From positions 230,251 to 294,250 of the forward strand of contig NZ_JOII01000008.1 of NCBI RefSeq assembly GCF_000719955.1: a stretch of DNA of 64,000 nucleotides, in the 5' to 3' direction. A program made the translations under genes and the position numbers. The stretch is from Streptomyces albidoflavus (lineage in GTDB: Bacteria; Actinomycetota; Actinomycetes; Streptomycetales; Streptomycetaceae). Each line of letters begins with the position of its first letter. Within the stretch, counting starts at the first letter, position 1. Shown here in pieces: positions 13,741 through 23,811 of this stretch. The notes beneath the pieces were generated by a model. That model did no database searches, had not been told where the DNA came from, and was given only the letters and a program-made list of their open reading frames with translations.

Positions 13741-15270
13741 TCAGATGTCCCGGAACGTCTCGATCTGCGCCCCCACCGAGTTGAGGCGTTCGGCCAGGTC
13801 CTCGTAGCCGCGGTTGATGACGTAGACGTTGCGCAGGACCGAGGTGCCCTCGGCGGCCATCATGGCGAGGAGGACGACGACGGCGGGGCGCAGGGCGGGC
13901 GGGCACATCATCTCGGCGGCGCGCCAGCGGGTCGGGCCCTCCACCAGGACGCGGTGGGGGTCGAGGAGCTGGAGGCGGCCGCCGAGGCGGTTGAGGTCGG
14001 TGAGGTAGATGGCGCGGTTGTCGTAGACCCAGTCGTGGATGAGGGTCTGGCCCGAGGCGGCGGCGGTGATGGCCGCGAAGAACGGGACGTTGTCGATGTT
14101 CAGGCCGGGGAACGGCATGGGGTGGATCTTGTCGATCGGTGCCTCCAGCTTGGAGGGGCGCACGGTCAGGTCGACCAGCCGGGTACGGCCGTTGTCGGCG
14201 GCGTACTCCGGGGTGCGGTCGTGGTCCAGGCCCATCTCCTCCAGGACCGCCAGCTCGATCTCCAGGAACTCGATCGGTACCCGGCGCACCGTCAGCTCGG
14301 ACTCGGTGACCACGGCGGCGGCCAGCAGGCTCATCGCCTCGACCGGGTCCTCCGAGGGGGAGTAGTCCACGTCGACGTCGATGACGGGGACGCCGTGCAC
14401 GGTCAGCGTGGTGGTGCCGATGCCCTCCACGCGGACGCCCAGCGCCTCCAGGAAGAAGCAGAGGTCCTGGACCATGTAGTTGGAGGAGGCGTTGCGGATG
14501 ACGGTGACGCCGTCCTTGCGGGCGGCGGCCAGCAGCGCGTTCTCGGTCACCGTGTCGCCGCGCTCGGTCAGCACGATCGGCTTGTCGGAGGGCTCGGGCG
14601 TCTCCACCTCGGCGTGGTACAGCCCTTCGGTGGCGGTGATGGCCAGGCCGAAGCGGCGCAGCGCGATCATGTGCGGCTCGATGGTGCGCGTACCGAGGTC
14701 GCAGCCGCCGGCGTACGGCAGCTTGAAGCGGTCCATGCGGTGCAGCAGCGGGCCGAGGAACATGATGATGGAGCGGGTGCGGCGGGCGGCCGTCTGGTCC
14801 ATGCCGGCCATGTCCAGGTCGGCGGGCGGGACGATCTCCAGGTCGTGCCCGTCGTTGATCCAGCGGGCCCGCACGCCGATGGAGTTGAGCACCTCCAGCA
14901 GGCGGTAGACCTCCTCGATGCGGGCGACCCGGCGCAGTGTGGTGCGCCCCCGGTTCAGCAGCGAGGCGCAGAGCAGCGCGACACAGGCGTTCTTGCTCGT
15001 CTTGACGTCGATCGCGCCGGACAGACGTCGCCCGCCGACCACCCGCAGATGCATCGGCCCGGCGTAGCCCAGAGAGACGATCTCACTGTCCAGAGCTTCA
15101 CCAATTCGAGCGATCATCTCAAGGCTGATGTTTTGGTTGCCGCGTTCGATGCGGTTGACCGCGCTCTGGCTGGTGCCGAGCGCCTCGGCGAGCTGCGCCT
15201 GTGTCCAGCCGCGATGCTGACGGGCGTCACGGATGAGCTTGCCGATGCGTACCAGATAGTCGTCTGCCAT
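13741..15270 (-). CDS. murA: HTH(XRE)-fused UDP-GlcNAc 1-carboxyvinyltransferase (MurA-like)
   Basis: A 509-aa protein in two parts. Residues about 8-62 form an XRE/Cro-type helix-turn-helix (WTQAQLAEALGTSQSAVNRI). Residues 72-509 form an EPSP-synthase fold of the MurA type. The MurA catalytic Lys (K93 in TSKNA) and the loop Cys (C190 in YAGGCDLGTR) are both present, so enolpyruvyl transfer to UDP-GlcNAc, the first step of peptidoglycan precursor synthesis, is plausible. A DNA-binding fusion is not part of ordinary MurA. As I recall, an equivalent exists in S. coelicolor (SCO5998) beside aconitase as here. It may sense a precursor and regulate its own gene through the dyad at 15282-15297. Convergent with cas6e. 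Confidence 0.9.
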   Translation of the reverse strand: MADDYLVRIGKLIRDARQHRGWTQAQLAEALGTSQSAVNRIERGNQNISLEMIARIGEALDSEIVSLGYAGPMHLRVVGGRRLSGAIDVKTSKNACVALLCASLLNRGRTTLRRVARIEEVYRLLEVLNSIGVRARWINDGHDLEIVPPADLDMAGMDQTAARRTRSIIMFLGPLLHRMDRFKLPYAGGCDLGTRTIEPHMIALRRFGLAITATEGLYHAEVETPEPSDKPIVLTERGDTVTENALLAAARKDGVTVIRNASSNYMVQDLCFFLEALGVRVEGIGTTTLTVHGVPVIDVDVDYSPSEDPVEAMSLLAAAVVTESELTVRRVPIEFLEIELAVLEEMGLDHDRTPEYAADNGRTRLVDLTVRPSKLEAPIDKIHPMPFPGLNIDNVPFFAAITAAASGQTLIHDWVYDNRAIYLTDLNRLGGRLQLLDPHRVLVEGPTRWRAAEMMCPPALRPAVVVLLAMMAAEGTSVLRNVYVINRGYEDLAERLNSVGAQIETFRDI

Positions 15271-15281
15271 GCCCGCAGGCT

Positions 15282-15297
15282 ATCTCAGATATGAGAT
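15282..15297 (-). promoter_or_regulatory. Inverted repeat upstream of the HTH-MurA gene
   Basis: ATCTCA-GATA-TGAGAT (arms 15282-15287 and 15292-15297) begins 12 bp upstream of the start codon at 15270. It is AT-rich in a GC-rich context. Its position suggests an operator for the protein's own XRE domain or a neighbouring regulator. Confidence 0.5.
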
Positions 15298-15418
15298 GCC
15301 AGCCTGTTGGGGGGTCCGTTCGGGTGAGGCGCCCGTACGGGGCCCTGGAGCCACGGCGTCTGACGGCGAGTCGGGCAGTCGGCTGCCCCCGTGTCCACCG
15401 GCTGGCAGACTCCGCCGC

Positions 15419-15991
15419 ATGACCACACAGGGGGAGACGACGGGACGGTACGGCGCGGGGGAGGAGGAGGTGCCGGCCTGGGTGACGCTCGGCCTCCTCG
15501 GGGCCTGGGCGCTGCACGACGTGGAGGAAGTGCTGGCGATGCGGTACTGGCCGGCCCGGGTGCCCGAGTTGCGTGAGCGGTTCCCCCAGGTGCCGGAGCG
15601 GCTCTGGCGCGAGATGGCGGAGCTGGACGTACGCCGCTTCGGCCTCGCGGTGGCGGGTGTCGGCCTCGTCGTCGGCGCGGCGGCCGTCGAGGGACGCCGC
15701 ACGGGCGGCCGTTCGGCTGTCTACCAGTCCGTCCTCGACGGTTTCGGCCTGCACGGACTGGTCCATCTGGCCCAGTCCGCCCTCGTACGCGGCTACACCC
15801 CCGGCGTCGCCACCACCCCGCTCCTGGTCCTCCCGTTCACCCTGGCGGCCCGCACCCGCCTACGCCGCGCCGGACTCCTGCGCCCCACCCGGGCCGGGGA
15901 CGCGGCGCTCAGCCTGGGGCTCGCCGGGGTGGTGACGGCGGGCGCCCATGTGCTGGCGCGACGGCTGAGCGGCGGGCGGGTGCGCGCCTGA
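15419..15991 (+). CDS. HXXEE-domain membrane protein
   Basis: A 190-aa probable membrane protein. ALHDVEEVLAM (H33, E36, E37) is the HxxEE motif that names the family, and HGLVHLAQS supplies a second His pair. Three or four hydrophobic stretches are visible (WVTLGLLGAWAL, GLAVAGVGLVVGA, TPLLVLPFTLAA, ALSLGLAGVVTAGA). The His/Glu motifs suggest metal binding within the membrane; no biochemical role is established to my knowledge. It is divergent from the HTH-MurA gene with 148 bp between starts, and ends 11 bp before a convergent DUF5701-like gene. No strong ribosome site precedes the ATG. Confidence 0.75.
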   Translation: MTTQGETTGRYGAGEEEVPAWVTLGLLGAWALHDVEEVLAMRYWPARVPELRERFPQVPERLWREMAELDVRRFGLAVAGVGLVVGAAAVEGRRTGGRSAVYQSVLDGFGLHGLVHLAQSALVRGYTPGVATTPLLVLPFTLAARTRLRRAGLLRPTRAGDAALSLGLAGVVTAGAHVLARRLSGGRVRA

Positions 15992-16002
15992 CGGCCGGGC
16001 CT

Positions 16003-16698
16003 CTACAACCCGACCCGCGCCCCCCTCCCGCCGTTCGCCGAGGCCATGCCCAGCCAGGTGTGTGGGTTGCCCTCCCAGCACCAGCCGAGTTTCGGGGCGT
16101 CCTGGCTGATCCAGAGGGCCGGGACGCGTCGGTCGCCGGCGCGGGTGGCGCCGAGGGAGAAGCACTTGTTCTTGGCGAGGGCCGCCGGGTACTGGGTGAC
16201 CAGGGCGAGGCCCTCCTCCATCGTCAGGGGGGTCCGGCCGCGTCCTGCGATCTCCGCCATGGCGTCGGCGGGGACCGCGCCGCAGAACTCCTCCCCGCGC
16301 TCCACGCCGAACAGCAGGTGGGCGGCGGGTTCGCCGGGCGGCCGCAGTTCCTCCAGGGTGGTGAACCGCTCCAGCTCGCCCGGCTTGTAGTGCCGGTCGA
16401 CGATGCCGGGCTTGCTCTTCCCGGCGAGCGTGGTCCGCGCCACCGCCTCCTCCACGGGGACGAGGGCGCGGGAGATCACGAGCAGGAACGGCACCCGGCC
16501 GTTCTCCGGCTCGGGGGCGGAGAGTCCCGCCGTCCGGTCCACGACCACCTTGCGCAGCGGCGCCACCCGTGCTGCGAACTCCTCCTCCGGTACTCCGGCC
16601 ACCGCCGGGTACCCCGCCTCCAGCAGCCTCGCCACCTGCCGGTCGAACTCCCCGCCCGCGTCGAACTCCGCCGTACCGCCCGCCTGGACCTCGCCCAC
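16003..16698 (-). CDS. DUF5701-like hypothetical protein
   Basis: A 231-aa protein resembling the actinobacterial DUF5701 family. It starts with a helix FDRQVARLLEAGYPAVAGV, then APLRKVVV, PFLLVISRALVPVEEAV and an acidic EEGLALVTQYPAALAKNKCFS segment. It ends around WISQDAPKLGWCWEGNPHTWLG. The GTG at 16698 is preferred to a farther upstream start because GGGAG precedes it and the upstream residues are low-complexity. It looks cytosolic, with no signal or membrane segments. Function unknown. It lies tail-to-tail with the HXXEE gene and 71 bp downstream of the CGNR gene on the same strand, so may be co-transcribed with it. Confidence 0.75.
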   Translation of the reverse strand: MGEVQAGGTAEFDAGGEFDRQVARLLEAGYPAVAGVPEEEFAARVAPLRKVVVDRTAGLSAPEPENGRVPFLLVISRALVPVEEAVARTTLAGKSKPGIVDRHYKPGELERFTTLEELRPPGEPAAHLLFGVERGEEFCGAVPADAMAEIAGRGRTPLTMEEGLALVTQYPAALAKNKCFSLGATRAGDRRVPALWISQDAPKLGWCWEGNPHTWLGMASANGGRGARVGL

Positions 16699-16769
16699 CT
16701 GGGACTCCCTCCCCGTGCCGGAATCGTGTGCGGCCTGTTCAAGGGTGGTGCCCGCGTGGTTATTCCCCT

Positions 16770-17396
16770 TCAGGTGCGCGCCTTCCGGTGGGCGGCCACC
16801 CGTTCCCGCGTCGCGCACCGGCGTGAGCAGTAGCGGCGGGTGGGTCCGGCGCCCTGGGTGAGGAAGACGTCCTGGCAGCTCACCGAGGCGCAGACGGCGC
16901 CCGGTGGCCGCTGGCGGTCCCAGAGCAGCACCGCCAGCGCCATGCAGGAGGAGGCCAGCAGCCACTCGCCCCACGCCGCGTCGTCGTCGCTGTCGAGGTG
17001 CGGGTGCCAGGGCGCGGTCCCGGCGTGGCTGGTCAGGCGCAGGGGGCCGGTGCCCTGCGCCAGCAGGCGGTTGAGGGCGTGGGCGGCCGTGTCCGTGTCC
17101 CTGGCGGCGAGGACCTCGCGGAGCTGGAGTGCCGCCGACCGCATCGGGGCGACGTCGGTCTCGGTGAGGGTGAGCGGGCCGCGCTCCCCGTGGCGGAGCA
17201 GCAGCCCGGCGACGGCGGCCGGGTCGGGGTGGTCGGGGGTCAGCGCGTTGACCAGGGCCACGGTGCGTTCTGCCACCGCCCGCAGCGAGTGCCGCGTGGA
17301 CCAGTCGTCAGGAGTTCGGGAGGGACTGGAGAGAGCCGAGAGACCCGAGGGGCCCGAGGGGCCGGAAGGGCCTGAGGGAGGGGTGGGGGCAGCCAT
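16770..17396 (-). CDS. CGNR zinc-finger protein (probable transcriptional regulator)
   Basis: A 208-aa protein with the two-part CGNR architecture. An N-terminal ABATE-like helical region spans about residues 30-140. A C-terminal zinc finger has CASVSC...RRYCSRRC, then a basic RERVAAHRKART end. The N-terminus carries a PSG tripeptide repeat (GPSGPSGPSG) encoded by imperfect 9-bp repeats near 17339-17380. CGNR proteins are treated as putative DNA-binding regulators. Its start lies 56 bp from the divergent MFS exporter, with a perfect dyad between, so it probably controls that exporter and itself. Confidence 0.85.
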   Translation of the reverse strand: MAAPTPPSGPSGPSGPSGLSALSSPSRTPDDWSTRHSLRAVAERTVALVNALTPDHPDPAAVAGLLLRHGERGPLTLTETDVAPMRSAALQLREVLAARDTDTAAHALNRLLAQGTGPLRLTSHAGTAPWHPHLDSDDDAAWGEWLLASSCMALAVLLWDRQRPPGAVCASVSCQDVFLTQGAGPTRRYCSRRCATRERVAAHRKART

Positions 17397-17428
17397 CGGG
17401 GGAGTGTAACGCTTCTTGTGCCGTTTTC

Positions 17429-17444
17429 CGTTACCTCGGTAACG
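17429..17444 (+). promoter_or_regulatory. Operator-like dyad between CGNR gene and MFS gene
   Basis: CGTTACC-TC-GGTAACG is a perfect 7-bp-arm inverted repeat 9 bp upstream of the MFS start. A half-site-like GTAACG occurs at 17406-17411 toward the CGNR gene. It is a likely binding site for the divergent regulator. Confidence 0.55.
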
Positions 17445-17452
17445 TCCGGCGG

Positions 17453-18685
17453 ATGATGAAGCGTTACGCGGTGCGGTGGTTCCTGGCCGGGGGTGCTCTG
17501 GCCCGGACCGGGGACGAGCTGGCGGGCCCGGCGCTGCTGCTGGCCGGGTTCGCGGTGGCCGGCTCGCCTGCCACCGGCGCCCTGCTGCTCGCCGCCCTCA
17601 CTGTCCCGGCGGTTCTGGGCGGCCCGCTGGTGGGGGTTCTGCTCGATCGCGCCCGGCGCCCCGGCCGCCTGCTCGCCGCCGCCCTTCTGCTGTACGCGCT
17701 CGGCCTCGGGTCGGCTGTCGCCGTCGCGGGCCGGGCGCCGACGGCGGTGACGCTGGCCTGCGCGGTGGCCGCCGGACTCTTCGCCCCCGCGCTCGCCGGG
17801 GGCTGGAGCGCCCAACTGCCGCGCGTGGCCGCCCCCGGCGGCCTGCCCGCCGCCACCGCCCGCGACGCCGCCACCTTCCACCTCGCGAGCCTGGCCGGAC
17901 CCGCCCTCGCCGCGTCGCTCGCCGCCGGGACGCTCCCTTGGGCCCCCGCCGCACTCGCCGTCGCCCTGCTCCTGCTCGCCGCCCCTCTGGCCTGGCGGTT
18001 GCCGGGCAGCCCTCCCGGGAGGGCCTGCGTCGGCGCCCCCGCCGCCCGCTCCGGCGTGGCCGCTCTCCGGGCCGGGCTGCGCCTGACGGCCCGTAACCCC
18101 GCTCTGCGGGGTGCCACCGTGACCTCGGTGCTCTCCTGTGCCGCCCAGGGGATGCTGACGGCCTGCGCGGTGCCGCTGGGGGAGCGGGTGCTCGGGGGCG
18201 CCGCCCGGGGGGTCGCCCTGCTGGCCGTCGTCGCCGGCGCCGCGCTCCTCGCCAACGCCGTACTCGCCCGGTACCCCCTGCGCGCCACGCCGGACGCGCT
18301 CCTGCGGTGGACGGCGTTCCTCCAGGGCGCGGCCCTGCTCCTGGCCGCCGCCTGTCACCCCGTCCTGGTCCTCGCCGCCGCCCTGCTCGCGGGAGCCGGG
18401 GAAGGCCCGCAGCTCACCGCCCTGTTCGCGGTGCGCCACCGGGAGGCGCCCGCCCGGTTGCGGGCCCAGCTCTTCACCACCGGGGCGAGCCTGAAGACGA
18501 CCGGGTACGCCGCCGGGGCCGCCCTGGCCGGTCAGCTGGCCGACGCCGCGCTCCCGGCCGCCCTGTTGGTGGCGGCCGCGCTCCACCTGCTGGCCGGAGC
18601 CGTCCCCGGGGAGCGGGAGCGGGGGCGGGTCAGCCGTCCTCGGCGAGGAGGCGGGCGGCTGCCGGATGCACCCGGCCGGGGGTGA
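17453..18685 (+). CDS. MFS transporter
   Basis: A 410-aa major-facilitator permease with about twelve hydrophobic segments, composed mainly of Ala/Leu/Val. The loop after segment 2 reads GVLLDRARRPGRLL, the MFS motif-A type (GxLxDRxxRR). A central basic region separates the two six-helix halves (about residues 180-215). It is likely a proton-coupled exporter of a small toxic compound, judging by its divergent pairing with a CGNR regulator and no metabolic genes nearby. Starts ATG 17453 and 17456 are adjacent; either may be used. Its 3' end overlaps a degenerate minus-strand YciI-like frame by 56 bp. Confidence 0.88.
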   Translation: MMKRYAVRWFLAGGALARTGDELAGPALLLAGFAVAGSPATGALLLAALTVPAVLGGPLVGVLLDRARRPGRLLAAALLLYALGLGSAVAVAGRAPTAVTLACAVAAGLFAPALAGGWSAQLPRVAAPGGLPAATARDAATFHLASLAGPALAASLAAGTLPWAPAALAVALLLLAAPLAWRLPGSPPGRACVGAPAARSGVAALRAGLRLTARNPALRGATVTSVLSCAAQGMLTACAVPLGERVLGGAARGVALLAVVAGAALLANAVLARYPLRATPDALLRWTAFLQGAALLLAAACHPVLVLAAALLAGAGEGPQLTALFAVRHREAPARLRAQLFTTGASLKTTGYAAGAALAGQLADAALPAALLVAAALHLLAGAVPGERERGRVSRPRRGGGRLPDAPGRG

Positions 18686-18857
18686 GGGTGGTGGTGACGT
18701 CGTGCCCCGCCACGCCGTGGGCGACGAATGGATCCTCGGCGGCGATCCGCTCGATCCCGGTGCGGTGGAGTCTGAGCAGATGCGGCACGAGGGCCTCCGG
18801 CGTCTCATGGGCCGTGCCCCATGGTGCCCGCGCGGCCGTCCGCCGCTCACGCCGCAC
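18630..18857 (-). pseudogene. Possible YciI-like fragment
   Basis: A 75-aa frame whose last half (IERIAAEDPFVAHGVAGHDV) matches the C-terminal half of YCII-related proteins, where a DPF motif precedes a final beta strand. The N-terminal half, which in YciI proteins carries the first strand and the His/Asp pair, is not recognisable; the first 15 residues are Arg/Ala-rich. A different frame opens at the ATG at 18931, right beside a dyad, so an ancestral gene may have been broken by a frameshift. It overlaps the convergent MFS gene. I treat it as a remnant. Confidence 0.35.
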
Positions 18858-18941
18858 CCGGGGGCGGGGCAGCGCGAGGCGCCCCGGCGCGGCACATCAC
18901 CAACCCCGGGGCATGCCTCGTACGCGGTCATGTACTAGAGT

Positions 18942-18959
18942 TATCTCGACATCGAGATA
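18942..18959 (+). promoter_or_regulatory. TATCTCGA dyad in the region upstream of aconitase
   Basis: TATCTCGA-CA-TCGAGATA is a perfect 8-bp-arm inverted repeat 128 bp upstream of the acnA start. The symmetry and size are typical of MarR- or TetR-family operators. It could serve acnA or the decayed divergent gene. Confidence 0.55.
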
Positions 18960-18986
18960 TCTACCCAGGGCGAGACCGCGACCGCC

Positions 18987-19005
18987 GCCGGTAAGGCTTA
19001 CCTAA
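18987..19005 (+). promoter_or_regulatory. Iron-box-like site (DmdR/IdeR type) upstream of acnA
   Basis: GCCGGTAAGGCTTACCTAA matches 15 of the 16 right-hand bases of the actinobacterial iron box TTAGGTTAGGCTTACCTAA. A weaker overlapping match (TTAGCCCTACCTTA, 19007-19020) follows. Iron-dependent control would suit an Fe-S enzyme gene. Confidence 0.6.
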
Positions 19006-19021
19006 CTTAGCCCTACCTTAG

Positions 19022-21820
<2,799 letters not shown>

Positions 21821-21873
21821 CGGCGCCGCGCCCCCACCGGGGCGCGACCCGCGCGGTCAGCCGCACAGCGGCC

Positions 21874-21911
21874 GAGGGCCGCACCCCCGCTCCGGCGGGG
21901 GTGCGGCCCTC
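21874..21911 (+). terminator. Terminator of acnA, in a 478-bp non-coding gap
   Basis: Perfect 17-bp arms at 21874-21890 and 21895-21911 around a TCCG loop, 53 bp after the acnA stop. The rest of the gap (21912-22298) holds the ngcE regulatory region and no convincing gene. Confidence 0.85.
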
Positions 21912-22072
21912 GTCGCGTCTGCCGGGCCGCCGGACCCGCGCCACCCGTCCCGCTGACCAGAATGCCCGACTCCGTTACGGCCGGGGCGTGTTGAGCCGAC
22001 GACCGGCCGGAGGTCTCAACTCGGGAAAGAGTGCCGGTCAATACTGTGTTCGATCTTGCCGCCCGCGCGAAG

Positions 22073-22088
22073 AGTGGACTATACCTGT
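22073..22088 (+). promoter_or_regulatory. DasR-responsive element (dre-like) upstream of ngcE
   Basis: AGTGGACTATACCTGT reads ACAGGTATAGTCCACT on the other strand, close to the dre consensus ACTGGTCTAGACCACT and to known nag-gene sites. It lies 210 bp upstream of the ngcE start. It fits repression by the GntR-family regulator DasR, relieved by glucosamine-6-phosphate. Confidence 0.7.
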
Positions 22089-22298
22089 CGGCGTCCGCCC
22101 GGAGTCTTCGCCCCGGGCCGGACGGGTCAGGGGGAGCCCCGGGGGACCCGGGGAGCACAGTGTCTCCCCCGGCCCCCCTTCGCGTCCCGTGAACCCAGCA
22201 CCGTCGCACATCCAGCACGACCCCAGCTTCACATCACCAGCGGTGCCGGGGAGGTTCCGGTTCACCGCCTGAGTCCTGGAGAAAGCGAGGACTTGAGC

Positions 22299-23726
22299 AT
22301 GGGTTCCACCTCAGGAATCGACCGGCGCTCTCTGATCAAGCGGTCGGCGGCCATCGGGCTGATCTCCGTCCCCACGATGAGCTTCCTCTCGGCCTGCGCC
22401 AGTGGCGACTCGGCCGACAACAAGGTCGAGAAGGGCGAGAAGAGCACCGACAACCCGCTCGGCGTCAACGCCTCGGCCCCGCTCGACTTCGTCCTGTTCG
22501 ACGGCGGCTTCGGCGTCGAGTACGCCGAGGACGCGGTCAAGGTGTACGAGAAGACGTACCCGAAGGCCAAGGTCAAGTTCGGCTCGACGCAGAAGATCCA
22601 GTCGGAGCTGCAGCCCCGGTTCAACGGCGGCACCCCGCCGGACCTCATCGACAACTCCGGTGCCGAGCAGATGGACATGGGCGTCCTGGTCGGCAAGGAC
22701 CAGCTGACCGACCTCACCCCGCTGCTCGACGCCCCCTCGATCGACGACCCCTCGAAGAAGGTCCGCGACATCCTGCGGCCCGGCATCATCGAGATGGGCC
22801 AGTACGACGGCGACGCCTGTTACATCCTCAACTACGCCTACACCGTCTACGGCGTCTGGTACTCGCAGACCGCGCTCGACAAGCTCGACGCGGAGTACCC
22901 CGAGGACTGGGACGCCATGCTGGCGCTCTGCGCCAAGGCGAAGAAGAAGGGCATCGCGGGCTGGACGTACGCGGGCAAGTACCCGTACTACATCCCCTTC
23001 TCGCTCTACCCGTTCATCGGGAAGATCGGCGGCCGTGAGGTCCTGGACGCCATCGACAATTTGGAGCCGAACGCCTGGAAGCACCCGGCGGTCAAGGCCG
23101 GTTTCGAGGCGTACTACGAGCTGTTCAAGAAGGGGTACGTCCTCAAGGGCACCCCCGGCATCGACCACGTCGAGTCGCAGACCGCCTGGACGCAGGGCAA
23201 GGCGCTGTTCCTGCCCAACGGCTCCTGGGTGGAGAACGAGGCGGCCGGCACCACGCCGGACGACTTCGAGATGAAGGTCGCCGCCCCCTCCAGCCTGGAC
23301 AGCTCCGACAAGCTGCCCTTCGGCACCCTGTGGGCCTCGGGGGGTGAGCCCTTCATCGTCCCGAAGAAGGCGAAGAACCCCGACGGCGGCATGGAGCAGC
23401 TGCGCATCATGCTCAGCGAGAGCTCCTCGAAGAACTTCACCGGCAAGGTGAAGTCGCTGACCGCCCTCGACGGCGGCACCGACGGCCTGGAGCTGACCTC
23501 CGCCCTCAAGTCGGCCGTCGCCGCCCTGGAGAAGGCCGGGGAGAACATCCTCAACCCGCGCCTGCAGGACTGGTACGTCGAGCTGCAGAAGCAGCGGATC
23601 GGCGCTGGCGCGATCGGCGAGATGATGGCGGGCCGCATGACCCCCGCCGAGGCCATGAAGAAGTGCCAGGAGTTCGCCGACGCGGCGGCCAAGGACGACT
23701 CCATCAAGCACTACCGGCACAAGTGA
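22299..23726 (+). CDS. ngcE: N-acetylglucosamine / chitobiose ABC transporter substrate-binding lipoprotein
   Basis: A 475-aa extracellular solute-binding protein of the NgcE type, capturing N-acetylglucosamine and/or N,N'-diacetylchitobiose. The N-terminus is a Tat lipoprotein signal: twin-arginine DRRSLIK, hydrophobic stretch, lipobox LSAC. The mature part has the carbohydrate-binding pattern of ABC family-1 SBPs (GGTPPDLIDNSGAEQMDM, WTQGKALFLPNGSW). The ATG at 22299 has GAGG 9 nt upstream. Order and context (ngcE-ngcF-ngcG, then rok7B7 and xylFGH) match S. coelicolor SCO6005 onward, as I recall it. Likely DasR-controlled. Confidence 0.92.
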   Translation: MGSTSGIDRRSLIKRSAAIGLISVPTMSFLSACASGDSADNKVEKGEKSTDNPLGVNASAPLDFVLFDGGFGVEYAEDAVKVYEKTYPKAKVKFGSTQKIQSELQPRFNGGTPPDLIDNSGAEQMDMGVLVGKDQLTDLTPLLDAPSIDDPSKKVRDILRPGIIEMGQYDGDACYILNYAYTVYGVWYSQTALDKLDAEYPEDWDAMLALCAKAKKKGIAGWTYAGKYPYYIPFSLYPFIGKIGGREVLDAIDNLEPNAWKHPAVKAGFEAYYELFKKGYVLKGTPGIDHVESQTAWTQGKALFLPNGSWVENEAAGTTPDDFEMKVAAPSSLDSSDKLPFGTLWASGGEPFIVPKKAKNPDGGMEQLRIMLSESSSKNFTGKVKSLTALDGGTDGLELTSALKSAVAALEKAGENILNPRLQDWYVELQKQRIGAGAIGEMMAGRMTPAEAMKKCQEFADAAAKDDSIKHYRHK

Positions 23727-23731
23727 GACAG

Positions 23732-23768
23732 GCGGTCGCGGGCCCGCCGCTTGCGGGCCCGCGACCGC
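23732..23768 (+). terminator. Intra-operon hairpin between ngcE and ngcF
   Basis: Perfect 16-bp arms (23732-23747 and 23753-23768) with a CGCTT loop, starting 6 bp after the ngcE stop. It is probably a partial terminator or 3'-end stabiliser, giving more binding protein than permease. Confidence 0.75.
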
Positions 23769-23811
23769 GGCAGCGCGGCGGCACCCGCCGGGGATTCGGG
23801 GTCGACATCAC

